Positions 25,557-33,981 of a DNA stretch of 64,000 nt are shown here, piece after piece; positions within the stretch are counted from its first letter, which is position 1, and each line of letters begins with the position of its first letter. The position numbers and the translations under genes are program-made. The notes beneath the pieces are model-generated. The model made no database searches, was not told the DNA's origin, and was given only the letters and a program-made list of their open reading frames with translations. This DNA comes from Pseudofrankia inefficax (GTDB taxonomy: Bacteria; Actinomycetota; Actinomycetes; Frankiales; Frankiaceae), in the NCBI RefSeq assembly GCF_000166135.1, contig NC_014666.1, forward strand, positions 2,728,001 to 2,792,000, given 5' to 3'.

Positions 25557-26849
25557 ATGGAGAACGATCAAACCCCTGGCGTCGACCGGCGGGGATTTCT
25601 GCGGCGGGCGGGCCTGGCCACCGCCGCCGGCGCGGTCCTGCCTTTGCTGGCCACCTCGGGATGCGCGCCCGCCGCGGCGGCGGATTCGCCGGCCCCGAGC
25701 GGTGACCCCGACCAGCTGTTCAAGGCGGGCGATTTCGCCGGGGCCGAGCGCGGCTACACGCAGCTGCTACACAACGATCCCGACAACGCGCACGCCGCGG
25801 CGCAGCTGGGGTACATCGCTCTGCTTTCCAACCGGTTCCCCAGCGCCGAGCGCTACCTGAGTCAGGCCTTCCGCCTGGCGCCCGGCGACGCTCTCTCGAA
25901 ACTACGACTCGCTGACTGTTTCGTACGCCAGGACAAGCTGGCCCGCGCCGTGCCACTGCTGCCAGACGCCACCGCGGCCCAGCTGGCCGCCATCACCGGC
26001 ACACCGTATGAGGTTCATGGCGCGCAGGTGAGCCGCGCTCCCTTTCTCGATGTCGATCCACTGCCCCACCTTGAGGCATCCGTGAACGGGAAACCGGGAG
26101 TCTTCGTCCTTGACACCGGCGCCTTGCCGCTCACAGTCACCACCGACGCCGCGACCGAGGCAGGCCTGCGCGCCGTCTCCTCATCAACGCTCACCATCAA
26201 CGGCAGGACCTCCACCGTTCAGCACGGCGTCGCCCCGTCGTTGCGGATCGGACAGCTGGAAGTCCGCCAGGTGCCGGTCAGCTGGACCGACCAGCTCGCG
26301 ACTTTCCCGAACGGCCTGGTCCCGACCGGCACGATCGGAACCCAGCTCTTCTACCACTTCCTGACCACGATCGACTACAAACGGCGGGCACTCATTCTGC
26401 GACAGAGGACAGCCGCCCAGCAGCGGGCGTTCCGGGCCGAGGCCGCCTCCGCCGGTATCCGCCCGCAGCCACTGTGGCTGGCGGGCGACCACCTCCCCTG
26501 CACCGAAGGGAAGCTCAACGACTACGGACCTCGGAAGGCGGTCATCGACACCGGCGTTCTCGCGGCGGGCCTGAACACCAGCGTGGCGAACGCCCAGCGG
26601 GCCGGCATCACGATCGACTACGACCACCCTGGTCAGGTCAACGGCGGGGCAGACGTCGTGTATCCGATCACTGTGAACCAGATGCGTATCGGGGACGCGG
26701 TCCGCCGGCATCTTCCCGGCAGCGCGGCCGGGAAGATGCCGTGGGACGGCATGACCCAATTCGACACGATCGGCAACTTCACCCACGAGTTCTTCAAACC
26801 CTTCGCCGTCACCTTCGACTACGTCGGCATGAATCTCTTCGTCGGCTGA
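25557..26849 (+). CDS. Tat-exported TPR and aspartic-protease-like protein
   Basis: A 430-residue protein beginning with a twin-arginine signal (DRRGFLRRAGLATAAG) that ends at ATSGC, a possible lipobox. Residues about 60-135 form two to three TPR repeats (FKAGDFAGAERGYTQLL and similar). The rest resembles the retropepsin-like aspartyl protease family. Two Asp-Thr-Gly sites are visible, FVLDTGALPLTV (about 186) and AVIDTGVLAAGL (about 331), suggesting a two-lobed single-chain fold. It would act outside the membrane. Divergent from the two-component system and followed by a hairpin terminator. An in-frame GTG at 25545 is an alternative start. Confidence 0.8.
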   Translation: MENDQTPGVDRRGFLRRAGLATAAGAVLPLLATSGCAPAAAADSPAPSGDPDQLFKAGDFAGAERGYTQLLHNDPDNAHAAAQLGYIALLSNRFPSAERYLSQAFRLAPGDALSKLRLADCFVRQDKLARAVPLLPDATAAQLAAITGTPYEVHGAQVSRAPFLDVDPLPHLEASVNGKPGVFVLDTGALPLTVTTDAATEAGLRAVSSSTLTINGRTSTVQHGVAPSLRIGQLEVRQVPVSWTDQLATFPNGLVPTGTIGTQLFYHFLTTIDYKRRALILRQRTAAQQRAFRAEAASAGIRPQPLWLAGDHLPCTEGKLNDYGPRKAVIDTGVLAAGLNTSVANAQRAGITIDYDHPGQVNGGADVVYPITVNQMRIGDAVRRHLPGSAAGKMPWDGMTQFDTIGNFTHEFFKPFAVTFDYVGMNLFVG

Positions 26850-26877
26850 CACCCCGCGGGCCCGGATCGGCGGGGTG
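26850..26877. terminator. Hairpin terminator after the aspartic-protease-like gene
   Basis: CACCCCGC-12-GCGGGGTG starts right after the stop codon; there is no T-run, as is common in actinobacteria. It may also serve the convergent gene ending at 26951. Confidence 0.5.
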
Positions 26878-26950
26878 CGGCCGACCGGAGCCGCGGACCG
26901 AGCCCGGAACAACCTCCACGACAGCCTGCGCGGCTCCAGGCAGCCAGGCC

Positions 26951-28165
26951 TTACCGCAGCAGATCGAGGTGGTCGGTCGTCGGGAACTCATCGTGACCGG
27001 ACGCCATGGCCGCTGAGCGAGCAACCGGGTCGGTGCCGGCCCGCTGGCCGGGCACCGCGCCCGGCCGCGGCGAGCCGGCGGCTGGCGAGGACGGCGACGG
27101 CAGGAGATCGTTGCGACTCAGCAGGGCGACGGTCTCGGCGAGACCGACGACGTTGTCCGCCGAGCTGTACTCGCCGGCCAGCTCGCCGGTCGGCGACGGC
27201 TCGCCGATCTCCGGCAACATCGGTGAGATCACGTAGTACTGCCCGTCACCGCGGGTCCGGTGGCACTCCTCCTCGGAGACCATGACCTCGTGCATCTTCT
27301 CGCCGGGACGCACGCCGACGACCTCCACCGGTATGTCCCGGTCACCGATCAGCGCGTGCGCGATGTCGAGGACGGTCGCGGCGGGTGTCCGCGGTACCAG
27401 GATCTCCCCGGGCCGTCCGCGGCGGATCGAATGGAAGATCATGTCGACGGCTTCGTCCAGGGTGACCAGGAACCGGGTCATGTCGGCGACCGTGACCGTG
27501 ACCGGCCCACCGCGGGCAATCTGGTCGAGGAACAACGGGATCACCGAGCCGCGCGAGGCCAGCACGTTGCCGTAGCGCACGCCGACGAATCGGGTGCGCC
27601 CTGACCGCTCGCGCACGCCCACGTTCGCCGCGATGAAGATCCGCTCCTGTAGCGCCTTGGTCATGCCCATGACGTTGACCGGCTTGCAGCACTTGTCCGT
27701 GCCGACGCCGACGACGCAGTCCACCTGGTAGCCATGCTCGGCCACCGCGCGCACGATGTTCGACGCGCCCGAGCAGTTCGTCAGGATGGCCTGGTCCGGG
27801 AAGTACTCGCACGCCGGCACCTGCTTGAGCGCGGCCGCGTTCACGACGATGTCCGCGTCGCGCACGCACGCGGCGACGTCCCAGTAGTTCCGGACGTCGC
27901 CAAGGCGGAATTCCAGAATCCGGTCGAAGTTCCGGTAGATCGTCTCGTCCGTCGTGACCCGCTGACGCAGGTAGGCCAGCCGCATCGCGTGCTGCTTGGC
28001 CTCGTCCCGGGACAGCACGATCACCTTGGCCGGCACCCCGGCCTCGCCGGACAGGATCCGCCGGATCAGCACCTGTCCCAGCGACCCGGTGCCGCCGGTT
28101 ACCAGAATGCGCCGGCCGGAGAGCATCCCGGCACTGTCCGTCGCATTTGACGCGCTCTCAGCCAT
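26951..28165 (-). CDS. UDP-GlcNAc 4,6-dehydratase-like SDR enzyme (CapD/PseB type)
   Basis: A 404-residue extended short-chain dehydrogenase/reductase of the polysaccharide biosynthesis family. The NAD(P) site is LVTGGTGSLGQ (about residue 20); NAAALKQVP and the active-site segment GTDKCCKPVNVMGMTK carry the MxxxK arrangement typical of PseB/CapE-like enzymes, and VVGVRPGEKMHE follows. These remove water from UDP-HexNAc to give 4-keto-6-deoxy sugars. The ATG at 28165 follows GGAGG by eight bases. The last about 70 residues are Pro/Ala-rich. It is the final gene of the six-gene minus-strand run from 33759 and would supply a deoxy-aminosugar to its transferases. Confidence 0.88.
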   Translation of the reverse strand: MAESASNATDSAGMLSGRRILVTGGTGSLGQVLIRRILSGEAGVPAKVIVLSRDEAKQHAMRLAYLRQRVTTDETIYRNFDRILEFRLGDVRNYWDVAACVRDADIVVNAAALKQVPACEYFPDQAILTNCSGASNIVRAVAEHGYQVDCVVGVGTDKCCKPVNVMGMTKALQERIFIAANVGVRERSGRTRFVGVRYGNVLASRGSVIPLFLDQIARGGPVTVTVADMTRFLVTLDEAVDMIFHSIRRGRPGEILVPRTPAATVLDIAHALIGDRDIPVEVVGVRPGEKMHEVMVSEEECHRTRGDGQYYVISPMLPEIGEPSPTGELAGEYSSADNVVGLAETVALLSRNDLLPSPSSPAAGSPRPGAVPGQRAGTDPVARSAAMASGHDEFPTTDHLDLLR

Positions 28166-28252
28166 CGCGGTGTCCTCCATGGTCTCTCAGCCTGATCCGT
28201 TCGGCGAGCTCGTGGCCGAGCATCCCGTCGCCGCGCCGGGCGAGGATTCTCA

Positions 28253-29581
28253 TCAGGTCCTCCCTGGCGTGGCGGTCTCCGCCGGCCGGTCTGGATGTGC
28301 TGGCTGTGGCTGGTCGGGAATCGCGGCCGGCCGCGTAGCCGGGATTCGCTCGGGCGCGGCCGGGCGGACCGCGGCGTCGCGTAGGTGCCGCTCGACCCGG
28401 TCGAGCAGTGCGGCCCGCTCGTAGTGCGTCACGTAGTACTCGCGGGCGGCGGCCCCCATGGCCGCGCGCTCGGCGGGTGCGAGCGCGCGCACGGACGCGA
28501 TCGCGTCGGCGAGCGCCGCCCCGTCCTGCGCTGGGACCGCGAGCCCGCCGGCGGCTGCCACGACCCGGGCGGTCGTCCCGTCCGCCGCCGCCACCACCGG
28601 CCGGCCGCACGCCAGGAACGACTGCACCCGGCTCGGGATCGTCAGCGCCCACACCGGGTCTCGACGCAACGTCGTGACCACCACATCCGCGTGCGCGAGC
28701 AACGCGGGCATCTGCTCGAGCGGACGACGGCCCAGCAGGCGCACCCGGTCACCGAGACCGCGGCGGCTGATCTCGTCCGCCAGCCACTCCCCGCGCTGGC
28801 CGTCGCCGACGACCACCCAGTGCACGTCGGCGCCGCCTGGCAGGGCGCGCAGCCGCTCGGCGGCGTCGACCAGCGTCTCGAGGGCCTGCGCCTGGCCGAG
28901 GTTGCCCGCGACCATCGCGACGAACCCCTCCGGCAGCGCGGCCTCCCGCCGGACCTGGGGGTCGGGTGGCAGCGGGCGGTAGCGGTCCTCGGCCCAGTTC
29001 GGCAGGTAGCCGAGCCGGTCGGCCGGCACCCCGGCCGCGCGCAGCAGCGGCAGGAAGTCCTCGGACTGACCGAGCACCCGCGCGCAGCGCTGGTAAGCCG
29101 CGCCGACCGCCTTCTCCAGCAGGCCGAGCATCCGCTCGGAGCGCACCACGCCCATCGCGCGCAGCGTGTGTGGCCACAGGTCCTGCACCCACAGCACGAC
29201 CGGGGTGCCATGGACCCTGCGCAGCAGCAACGCCGGCACCACCATCGTCACCGGCGAGATCTGGAAGACGAGCACGACGTCGGAGGGAGGCAGCCGTGGC
29301 ACGCCGAACACGCTGGCGCTCGCGGCGAAGGTCAGGTAGTTCAGCGCGAGCCGCCATCGCTCGCCGGCACCGCGGGAGGCCAGCGGCACCCGCACCACCT
29401 GGACGTCCTCGTACCACTCCCGGCCAGGCCGCCGACGGCGGGGAAACACCTCGCGACGTGGGTAGCTTGGCTGCCCGGTCAGGACTGTCACCTGGTGGCC
29501 GCGTTCCCGCAGGCCGACGGCCAGGTCGTTGACCCGGAACTGCTCTGGCCAGAAGTACTGGCTGACGATCGTCACTCGCAC
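28253..29581 (-). CDS. GT4 glycosyltransferase, WbuB/WcaI-like
   Basis: A 442-residue GT-B transferase starting VRVTIVSQYFWPEQFRVNDL, the hallmark of WbuB-like enzymes. It has VLTGQPSYP, VLWVQDLWPHTL, GNLGQAQALETLV and IPSRVQSFLACGRPVVAA in the donor domain. This subfamily lacks the classical EX7E spacing, as here. WbuB-type enzymes transfer N-acetylated deoxyaminosugars in O-antigen synthesis, which fits the 4,6-dehydratase gene next downstream. The GTG at 29581 overlaps the end of the upstream GT4 gene; a GTG at 29575 (GTGA overlap) is equally possible. Confidence 0.85.
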   Translation of the reverse strand: MRVTIVSQYFWPEQFRVNDLAVGLRERGHQVTVLTGQPSYPRREVFPRRRRPGREWYEDVQVVRVPLASRGAGERWRLALNYLTFAASASVFGVPRLPPSDVVLVFQISPVTMVVPALLLRRVHGTPVVLWVQDLWPHTLRAMGVVRSERMLGLLEKAVGAAYQRCARVLGQSEDFLPLLRAAGVPADRLGYLPNWAEDRYRPLPPDPQVRREAALPEGFVAMVAGNLGQAQALETLVDAAERLRALPGGADVHWVVVGDGQRGEWLADEISRRGLGDRVRLLGRRPLEQMPALLAHADVVVTTLRRDPVWALTIPSRVQSFLACGRPVVAAADGTTARVVAAAGGLAVPAQDGAALADAIASVRALAPAERAAMGAAAREYYVTHYERAALLDRVERHLRDAAVRPAAPERIPATRPAAIPDQPQPAHPDRPAETATPGRT

Positions 29582-30759
29582 CCGCGTGTTCCCCTTCCCG
29601 CAAGCTCGGTCCCGGCACTGACGGCCGGCACCACGTCGGCGAACACCTCGAGGTGGCGGGCGGCGGCGCGCTCCCAGGTGAACTCGGCGAGCACCAGCGC
29701 GCGCAGCCGCGTGCCGTGCTCGGCCAGAGCGTCGGGGCGGGCGAGCAACTGGCGCAGCCCGGCAGCCAGGGCGGGCGCCGTCGCTTCCACCACCAGCCCG
29801 CCCCGGCATCGCGCCACCTCGTCGAACCCGCAGACATCAGTGATGAGCACGGGGGTGCTGTTCACCCCGGCCTCCAGAGCGACGATCGACATCGCCTCCC
29901 GCCGCGACGGCACGACAAGCAGCGACGCCGCCCGCAGCGCCTCGGTGCGCTCGGCGCCGGCGACGACGCCGACGAACCGGACCGCGGCCGCCACTCCGAG
30001 CGCCGAGGCCTGGGCGCGCAACTCGGCGGCGAGTCCTTCGTCCGGCCCGGCGAGAACCAGCAGCCAGCCGTCGGCGGCCGCTCCTGCGGCGGCGAACGCC
30101 TCGATCAACAGGTCGACGCCCTTGATCCGGTTGAGCCGACCGAGGAAGAGCACGTAGCGGCGGCCGGCGAGGCCGTGCCGGCGCAGAAACGCCCCGCCCG
30201 CGTCCCGGTCGTGGTCCGCCGCGGCTACCCCGTTGGGGATCACCCGCACGGCGGCCGGATCGCGGCCGTACCGCGCGAAGTCTGCCGCCTCGTCGGCGGT
30301 GACGGCGATCGCCGCCGCCGCGTCGCGCACGATCCGGGTACCGACGGCCACGTTGTAGGCGCGCTTCGCGGCGCGGCTACGGCCGGCGACCGGTAGCGAG
30401 CCGCACGGCGAGACCACCCACGGGACGCCGTGGCGGCGGGCGGCGCGGAAACCGAGGGCACCCAGTGCGGTCCAGTGCCCCAGCAGATGCACGACGTCGG
30501 CGGCGGCGACCCGCTCGGCCACCTGGCCTGGCCGCGCGGGCAGATAGAAACGGCGGTTCGCGCAGGGCATGGGGGTCAGCGTGGCGGGAGCCAGCGGTGC
30601 GATCCGGGCGTCGGTCAGGTCGAGATCGAGAGTGAGCAACTCGGTGCTCACCTCGGGCCCCCCGGCGCGCGCGTAGGCGCGGGTCAGCTGGTAGGCCCGC
30701 TCGGCCAGGCCGCCACCACGGCGGGCGTCGGCCATCATCACCACCGTCAGCACCCGCAC
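29572..30759 (-). CDS. GT4 family glycosyltransferase
   Basis: A 395-residue GT-B retaining transferase: VRVLTVVMMADARRGGGLAE at the N-terminus, VIPNGVAAAD in the linker, YVLFLGRLNRIKGVDLLIEAF and the EX7E motif in EAMSIVALEAG (about residue 295). The donor is probably a nucleotide sugar, identity unknown. It overlaps the epimerase upstream by 13 bases and the WbuB-like gene downstream, so it sits inside a tightly packed operon. It is not one of the three close paralogs at 1662, 7787 and 17118. Confidence 0.87.
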   Translation of the reverse strand: MRVLTVVMMADARRGGGLAERAYQLTRAYARAGGPEVSTELLTLDLDLTDARIAPLAPATLTPMPCANRRFYLPARPGQVAERVAAADVVHLLGHWTALGALGFRAARRHGVPWVVSPCGSLPVAGRSRAAKRAYNVAVGTRIVRDAAAAIAVTADEAADFARYGRDPAAVRVIPNGVAAADHDRDAGGAFLRRHGLAGRRYVLFLGRLNRIKGVDLLIEAFAAAGAAADGWLLVLAGPDEGLAAELRAQASALGVAAAVRFVGVVAGAERTEALRAASLLVVPSRREAMSIVALEAGVNSTPVLITDVCGFDEVARCRGGLVVEATAPALAAGLRQLLARPDALAEHGTRLRALVLAEFTWERAAARHLEVFADVVPAVSAGTELAGRGTRGCE

Positions 30760-31844
30760 GGCGCGTCACCCCCAGGCTCGACGCTCCCGGCGCGGGCCCG
30801 GTCCGGGAGGTGGCCGTCGACGATCCGGGCGATCTCGTCGGCCAGCGTGTACGGGGCGCAGAACCCAGCGGCCCGCAGCGCCGCGGAGCTGTACCACTGC
30901 CCCGGCCGAGGACGGCGAAGAACCCGGGCCGCGCCGTCGACGGCCGCCACCGGCAAGGGAAACCGCCACAGCGCGGGCAAGCCCGCAAGCGCCCGGACGG
31001 TGTCCTGCATGGCCGCGTAGTTCACGTTCGCCCGCGCCAGCGCCGCGTTCGCGCCGCCCAGATCGTCGACGACGTTGAACGTCGCCCGGCGCGCGACCTG
31101 CGGGGTGTCGAGCGCGAACTGGATGGCGGCCGCGGCGTTGCCCGCCGTCACGTAGGACACGGGGGTGCCCTGGCGGAGCGAGCCGAGCGCGGCCGCCCTG
31201 AGCGGTCTGCGCAGTGCGTCAAAGATCGGTTGGTAGGAAGCCGGCCGCCGGGCGGAGATCACCGAGCCCATCCGCAACACCATCAGCTCGCAGTCGGCAC
31301 GCAGCGCTGTCAGCCACGGTCGCTCCGCGGCGAGCTTGGACCGGGCGTAGGCCGAGCGTGGCCGGCAGGCCGTGGTCTCGTCGACCAGGCCACGGTGGCT
31401 CGGTCCGTACACCGAGACCGTGCTGACCAGCGCGACCCGCGTGATCTGCGGGCAGGTGTTGACCGCGGCCAGCAGGTTGAGCGACATCGTCACCGCCTGC
31501 TTCGGGTCACCGACGTCGTGGGCCAGGTGGCAGAGCGCCGTTCCCGCCGGCACGTCCAGGGCCTCGATGCTGCGGGTGACCAGCGCTCCCGGCGTCCCGG
31601 CGGCGAGATCCACCCTGGCCCAGCGCTCGTGAGACCCGAGCGCCGCCGGCCTGCGACGGCCGAGCAGCACCACCTCGCGGCCGGCGAGCGCCGCGCGTAC
31701 GTGGCCGCCGATGAACCCCCCGCCGCCGGTGAGCACCACCGTCGAGCCAGCCGCATCACCCCGGGGCCTGGGCGCCGATGCCGCGACCGGCGCTGTCGCC
31801 CGTGCGGCGACCGGCCGGGCGAGATACTCCGTGGGCTTGTCCAC
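30747..31844 (-). CDS. NAD-dependent epimerase/dehydratase (extended SDR)
   Basis: A protein of about 365 residues. The dinucleotide fold is VVLTGGGGFIGGHVRAAL, followed by LVSTVSVYGPSH and the catalytic YARSK (YxxxK). Family enzymes epimerise, dehydrate or reduce nucleotide sugars; the exact reaction is open. There is no ATG near the start: a GTG at 31844 is used here and an in-frame TTG at 31865 is possible. CTCTAGGTAT on the minus strand (31876-31867) lies about 22 bases upstream, a block also found at 36480-36489 in front of the UGDH-like gene. Cotranscribed with the GT4 genes downstream. Confidence 0.82.
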   Translation of the reverse strand: MDKPTEYLARPVAARATAPVAASAPRPRGDAAGSTVVLTGGGGFIGGHVRAALAGREVVLLGRRRPAALGSHERWARVDLAAGTPGALVTRSIEALDVPAGTALCHLAHDVGDPKQAVTMSLNLLAAVNTCPQITRVALVSTVSVYGPSHRGLVDETTACRPRSAYARSKLAAERPWLTALRADCELMVLRMGSVISARRPASYQPIFDALRRPLRAAALGSLRQGTPVSYVTAGNAAAAIQFALDTPQVARRATFNVVDDLGGANAALARANVNYAAMQDTVRALAGLPALWRFPLPVAAVDGAARVLRRPRPGQWYSSAALRAAGFCAPYTLADEIARIVDGHLPDRARAGSVEPGGDAPCGC

Positions 31845-31909
31845 GCCACTCTTTGTATCATTCAAAATACCTAGAGTGACTGACCTGCGATGCGCGGACC
31901 CGTCCCGCC

Positions 31910-32656
31910 CTAGCGCGCCTGTGGTGTGGGGCGTGGCGCGGGGACACGGCCCCGGCCAGCCGTGGCCGGGACGTCGAGGTCGCCGCCGCCGGCGACCTCG
32001 CCGGCGATCCCGCCGGCACGGGAGGACCGCAACGGCACCGCCGGCACACCCGCGACCCTGGCGCCGGCGGCCACGTCGGAGGTCACGACCGCACCCGCCC
32101 CGACGACGGCGCCGTCACCGACGGTGACACCCCGCAGAATCGTGGCCTTGGCCCCCAGCCACACGTCCCGGCCGAGCGTCACGGGCGACGCGGCGAACAC
32201 CATCGCGGAGCCCGGGGTTCCCGGTGTGACCACGTGGTCCTGGTCGCGGACCACACACATCTCGGCCAGCAGGCTGCCGGCGCCTATCACCACCTGCCGG
32301 CGGGCGACCAGCACGCAGTGGGGACCGACGAAGTCTGCGCCGAGGTCCAGGAGCGCTCCGTCCTCGACCTCCAGATGGACGTCGCGGACGAGGACGGATC
32401 CCCGAATGGTCAGCTTCCCGCGCGGGGCGCAGAGAATCACGCAGCGTGGCCCGAGGAAGGAATCGAACCCTATCCGGACCCCCGGCTGTGTCATCCGCAG
32501 CAAGAGGATCCTCATCCAGGAGGCGACCCGCGCCGCGCCGCGCCGTGCTCGCCGCACAGCATGCGCGTAGACGGCCACGAGGTCGTCGGTCTCCGCGTCT
32601 TCCGTGGTCCTGTCCGCGCCCGGCCTCGAGGCGGGGAACGGCGGGGTTCGGCGCAC
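31910..32656 (-). CDS. Hexapeptide-repeat sugar O-acetyltransferase
   Basis: A 248-residue protein whose core (about residues 65-215) is a left-handed beta-helix. Repeats such as VWLGAKATILRGVTVGDGA and VVGAGAVVTSDVAAGARVAG match the LbH/WcaF-type acetyltransferases. RDQDHVV supplies the expected catalytic His. It would transfer acetyl from acetyl-CoA to a sugar hydroxyl or amine. The GTG at 32656 follows GAGGAG by six bases. A basic Arg-rich segment of about 20 residues precedes the helix, and a Gly/Pro tail follows. Second gene of the minus-strand run. Confidence 0.85.
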   Translation of the reverse strand: MRRTPPFPASRPGADRTTEDAETDDLVAVYAHAVRRARRGAARVASWMRILLLRMTQPGVRIGFDSFLGPRCVILCAPRGKLTIRGSVLVRDVHLEVEDGALLDLGADFVGPHCVLVARRQVVIGAGSLLAEMCVVRDQDHVVTPGTPGSAMVFAASPVTLGRDVWLGAKATILRGVTVGDGAVVGAGAVVTSDVAAGARVAGVPAVPLRSSRAGGIAGEVAGGGDLDVPATAGRGRVPAPRPTPQAR

Positions 32657-32751
32657 GACCGTCTCCTCTCTTTCCGCGCGGGTTCTTCCGGGCACGCCTG
32701 AGGACTGGCCAGCCGTCGGCAGGCCCGGCAACCACGTCGCCGGGGGAGGGC

Positions 32752-33759
32752 TCAGACCGCGGCCTGAGCCCAGTGCGTCGGACGGGGCTCGTCCGGCAGC
32801 GGGGAGTCGACCGGCGGCAGCGGTCCGACGCCGTCGATCAGGCCGCGTCCATACGACCGCCAGAGGGAGAGCCCTCGTCCGTGCGCCAGGTCCGAGGCCA
32901 GGTAACGGGGTAGCGCGAAGAACGTCAGCCAGAGGGCGGCCGCGCGAGCCCGCCAGGGTTGGCCGTGGACGCGCGCGAACCAGAGGCGGTTGCGCACCGT
33001 GTAGTAGGCGTACGCGTTGCCGGGGACGGTTCCGCCGCCGGTGTGCCATGCCTGGTAGGGGCTGACCATGACCCGCCAGCCGGCGGCGGCGGCGCGGCGG
33101 GCCAGGTCGGTCTCCTCGTAGTAGAGGAAGTAGCGGGTGTCCATGGGCACCTGGCGGTGGCACTCGGCTCGCACGAAGAGGATCGCGCCCGTGACGAACG
33201 CGACGTCCGCCGGCTCTGGGCGCCCGCGGCGACGACGGCGCGACACCGTGAACACCGGGGTCAGGCGGTCCGCTCCGGGGTGAATCCCGTCCGCGTTGAG
33301 CAGGGTGGGCCCGACGATGCCGACGCCGTCGCGGGAGATGAGCGTGAGGCAGGCCGCGACGGTCTGCTCGGGCAGCAGCACGTCATTGTTGAGCAGCAGA
33401 TAGACGTCGGTGTCCTGCCGGGCGTCAGCGCCGAATCGGAAACCGCCGGCGAACCCGAGGTTGGCGGTGGGGACGAGCCAGCCGGCGGCGGCCGGCAGAT
33501 CGCCCGGGCGGGGACTTCCATCGTTGGCGACGACGACCACGTCCGTCACCGCGGACATGTCGGCGAGCCGGCTGGCAAGCTCGACGGTCGGCTCGGCCGG
33601 CCCCCAGTGCACGATGACGGCGGTCGTCCGCAGCCCGCGCGCGAGTGGGTCGCGGGCGTCGACCGCGTGGTCGACGACCGGCGGATCCGTCGCGTCCGCC
33701 GTACCCGGGGAGCGCTCGCGGCCGTCGACCTCGGGCGGGGAGCTCGTCCGCAGGCTCAT
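32752..33759 (-). CDS. GT2 family glycosyltransferase (rhamnosyltransferase-like)
   Basis: A 335-residue GT-A inverting transferase, paralog of the GT2 half of the fusion at 13290-15422. Shared segments include TAVIVHWG, ANLGFAGGFR, LNNDVLLP, ECHRQVPMDTRYFL, QAWHTGGG and a C-terminal PLPDEPRPTHW. It ends just where the fusion continues into its linker and methyltransferase. The ATG at 33759 has GGAGGG nine bases upstream and was preferred to a GTG at 33786. First gene of the six-gene minus-strand run. Donor probably a deoxyhexose nucleotide by family analogy. Confidence 0.86.
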   Translation of the reverse strand: MSLRTSSPPEVDGRERSPGTADATDPPVVDHAVDARDPLARGLRTTAVIVHWGPAEPTVELASRLADMSAVTDVVVVANDGSPRPGDLPAAAGWLVPTANLGFAGGFRFGADARQDTDVYLLLNNDVLLPEQTVAACLTLISRDGVGIVGPTLLNADGIHPGADRLTPVFTVSRRRRRGRPEPADVAFVTGAILFVRAECHRQVPMDTRYFLYYEETDLARRAAAAGWRVMVSPYQAWHTGGGTVPGNAYAYYTVRNRLWFARVHGQPWRARAAALWLTFFALPRYLASDLAHGRGLSLWRSYGRGLIDGVGPLPPVDSPLPDEPRPTHWAQAAV

Positions 33760-33781
33760 CGCACTGTGGCCCTCCAGGCGG

Positions 33782-33818
33782 GACACACGAATGTGTCACT
33801 GAATGTTTACTGTCAGTG
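33782..33818. promoter_or_regulatory. Two adjacent inverted repeats in the GT2 leader
   Basis: GACACA-4-TGTGTC (33782-33797) and CACTGA-10-TCAGTG (33797-33818) abut each other upstream of the GT2 gene. They may be operators, or hairpins in its 5' leader. Confidence 0.4.
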
Positions 33819-33830
33819 ATCGAGCCTAGG
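33808..33830 (-). promoter_or_regulatory. Conserved GT2 promoter element, copy 2
   Basis: Nineteen of 23 bases match 15474-15496. On the minus strand it reads CCTAGGCTCGATCACTGACA, with TAGGCT as -10 box; transcription would start about 60 bases before the ATG at 33759. Confidence 0.55.
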
Positions 33831-33981
33831 CTATCTGGCCGCCGGTTCGGGACTTGCCGGCAAGCGTGTCGCGGCCGGCCGCGGTGCCCGGCCGCGAATG
33901 CAATCACGTGACTACGCTATGTGGCGACGCCGTGAAGGGTGTCCACGCCGGAAGCCCCGAGACGATCAAAGGAGTAGCTGG

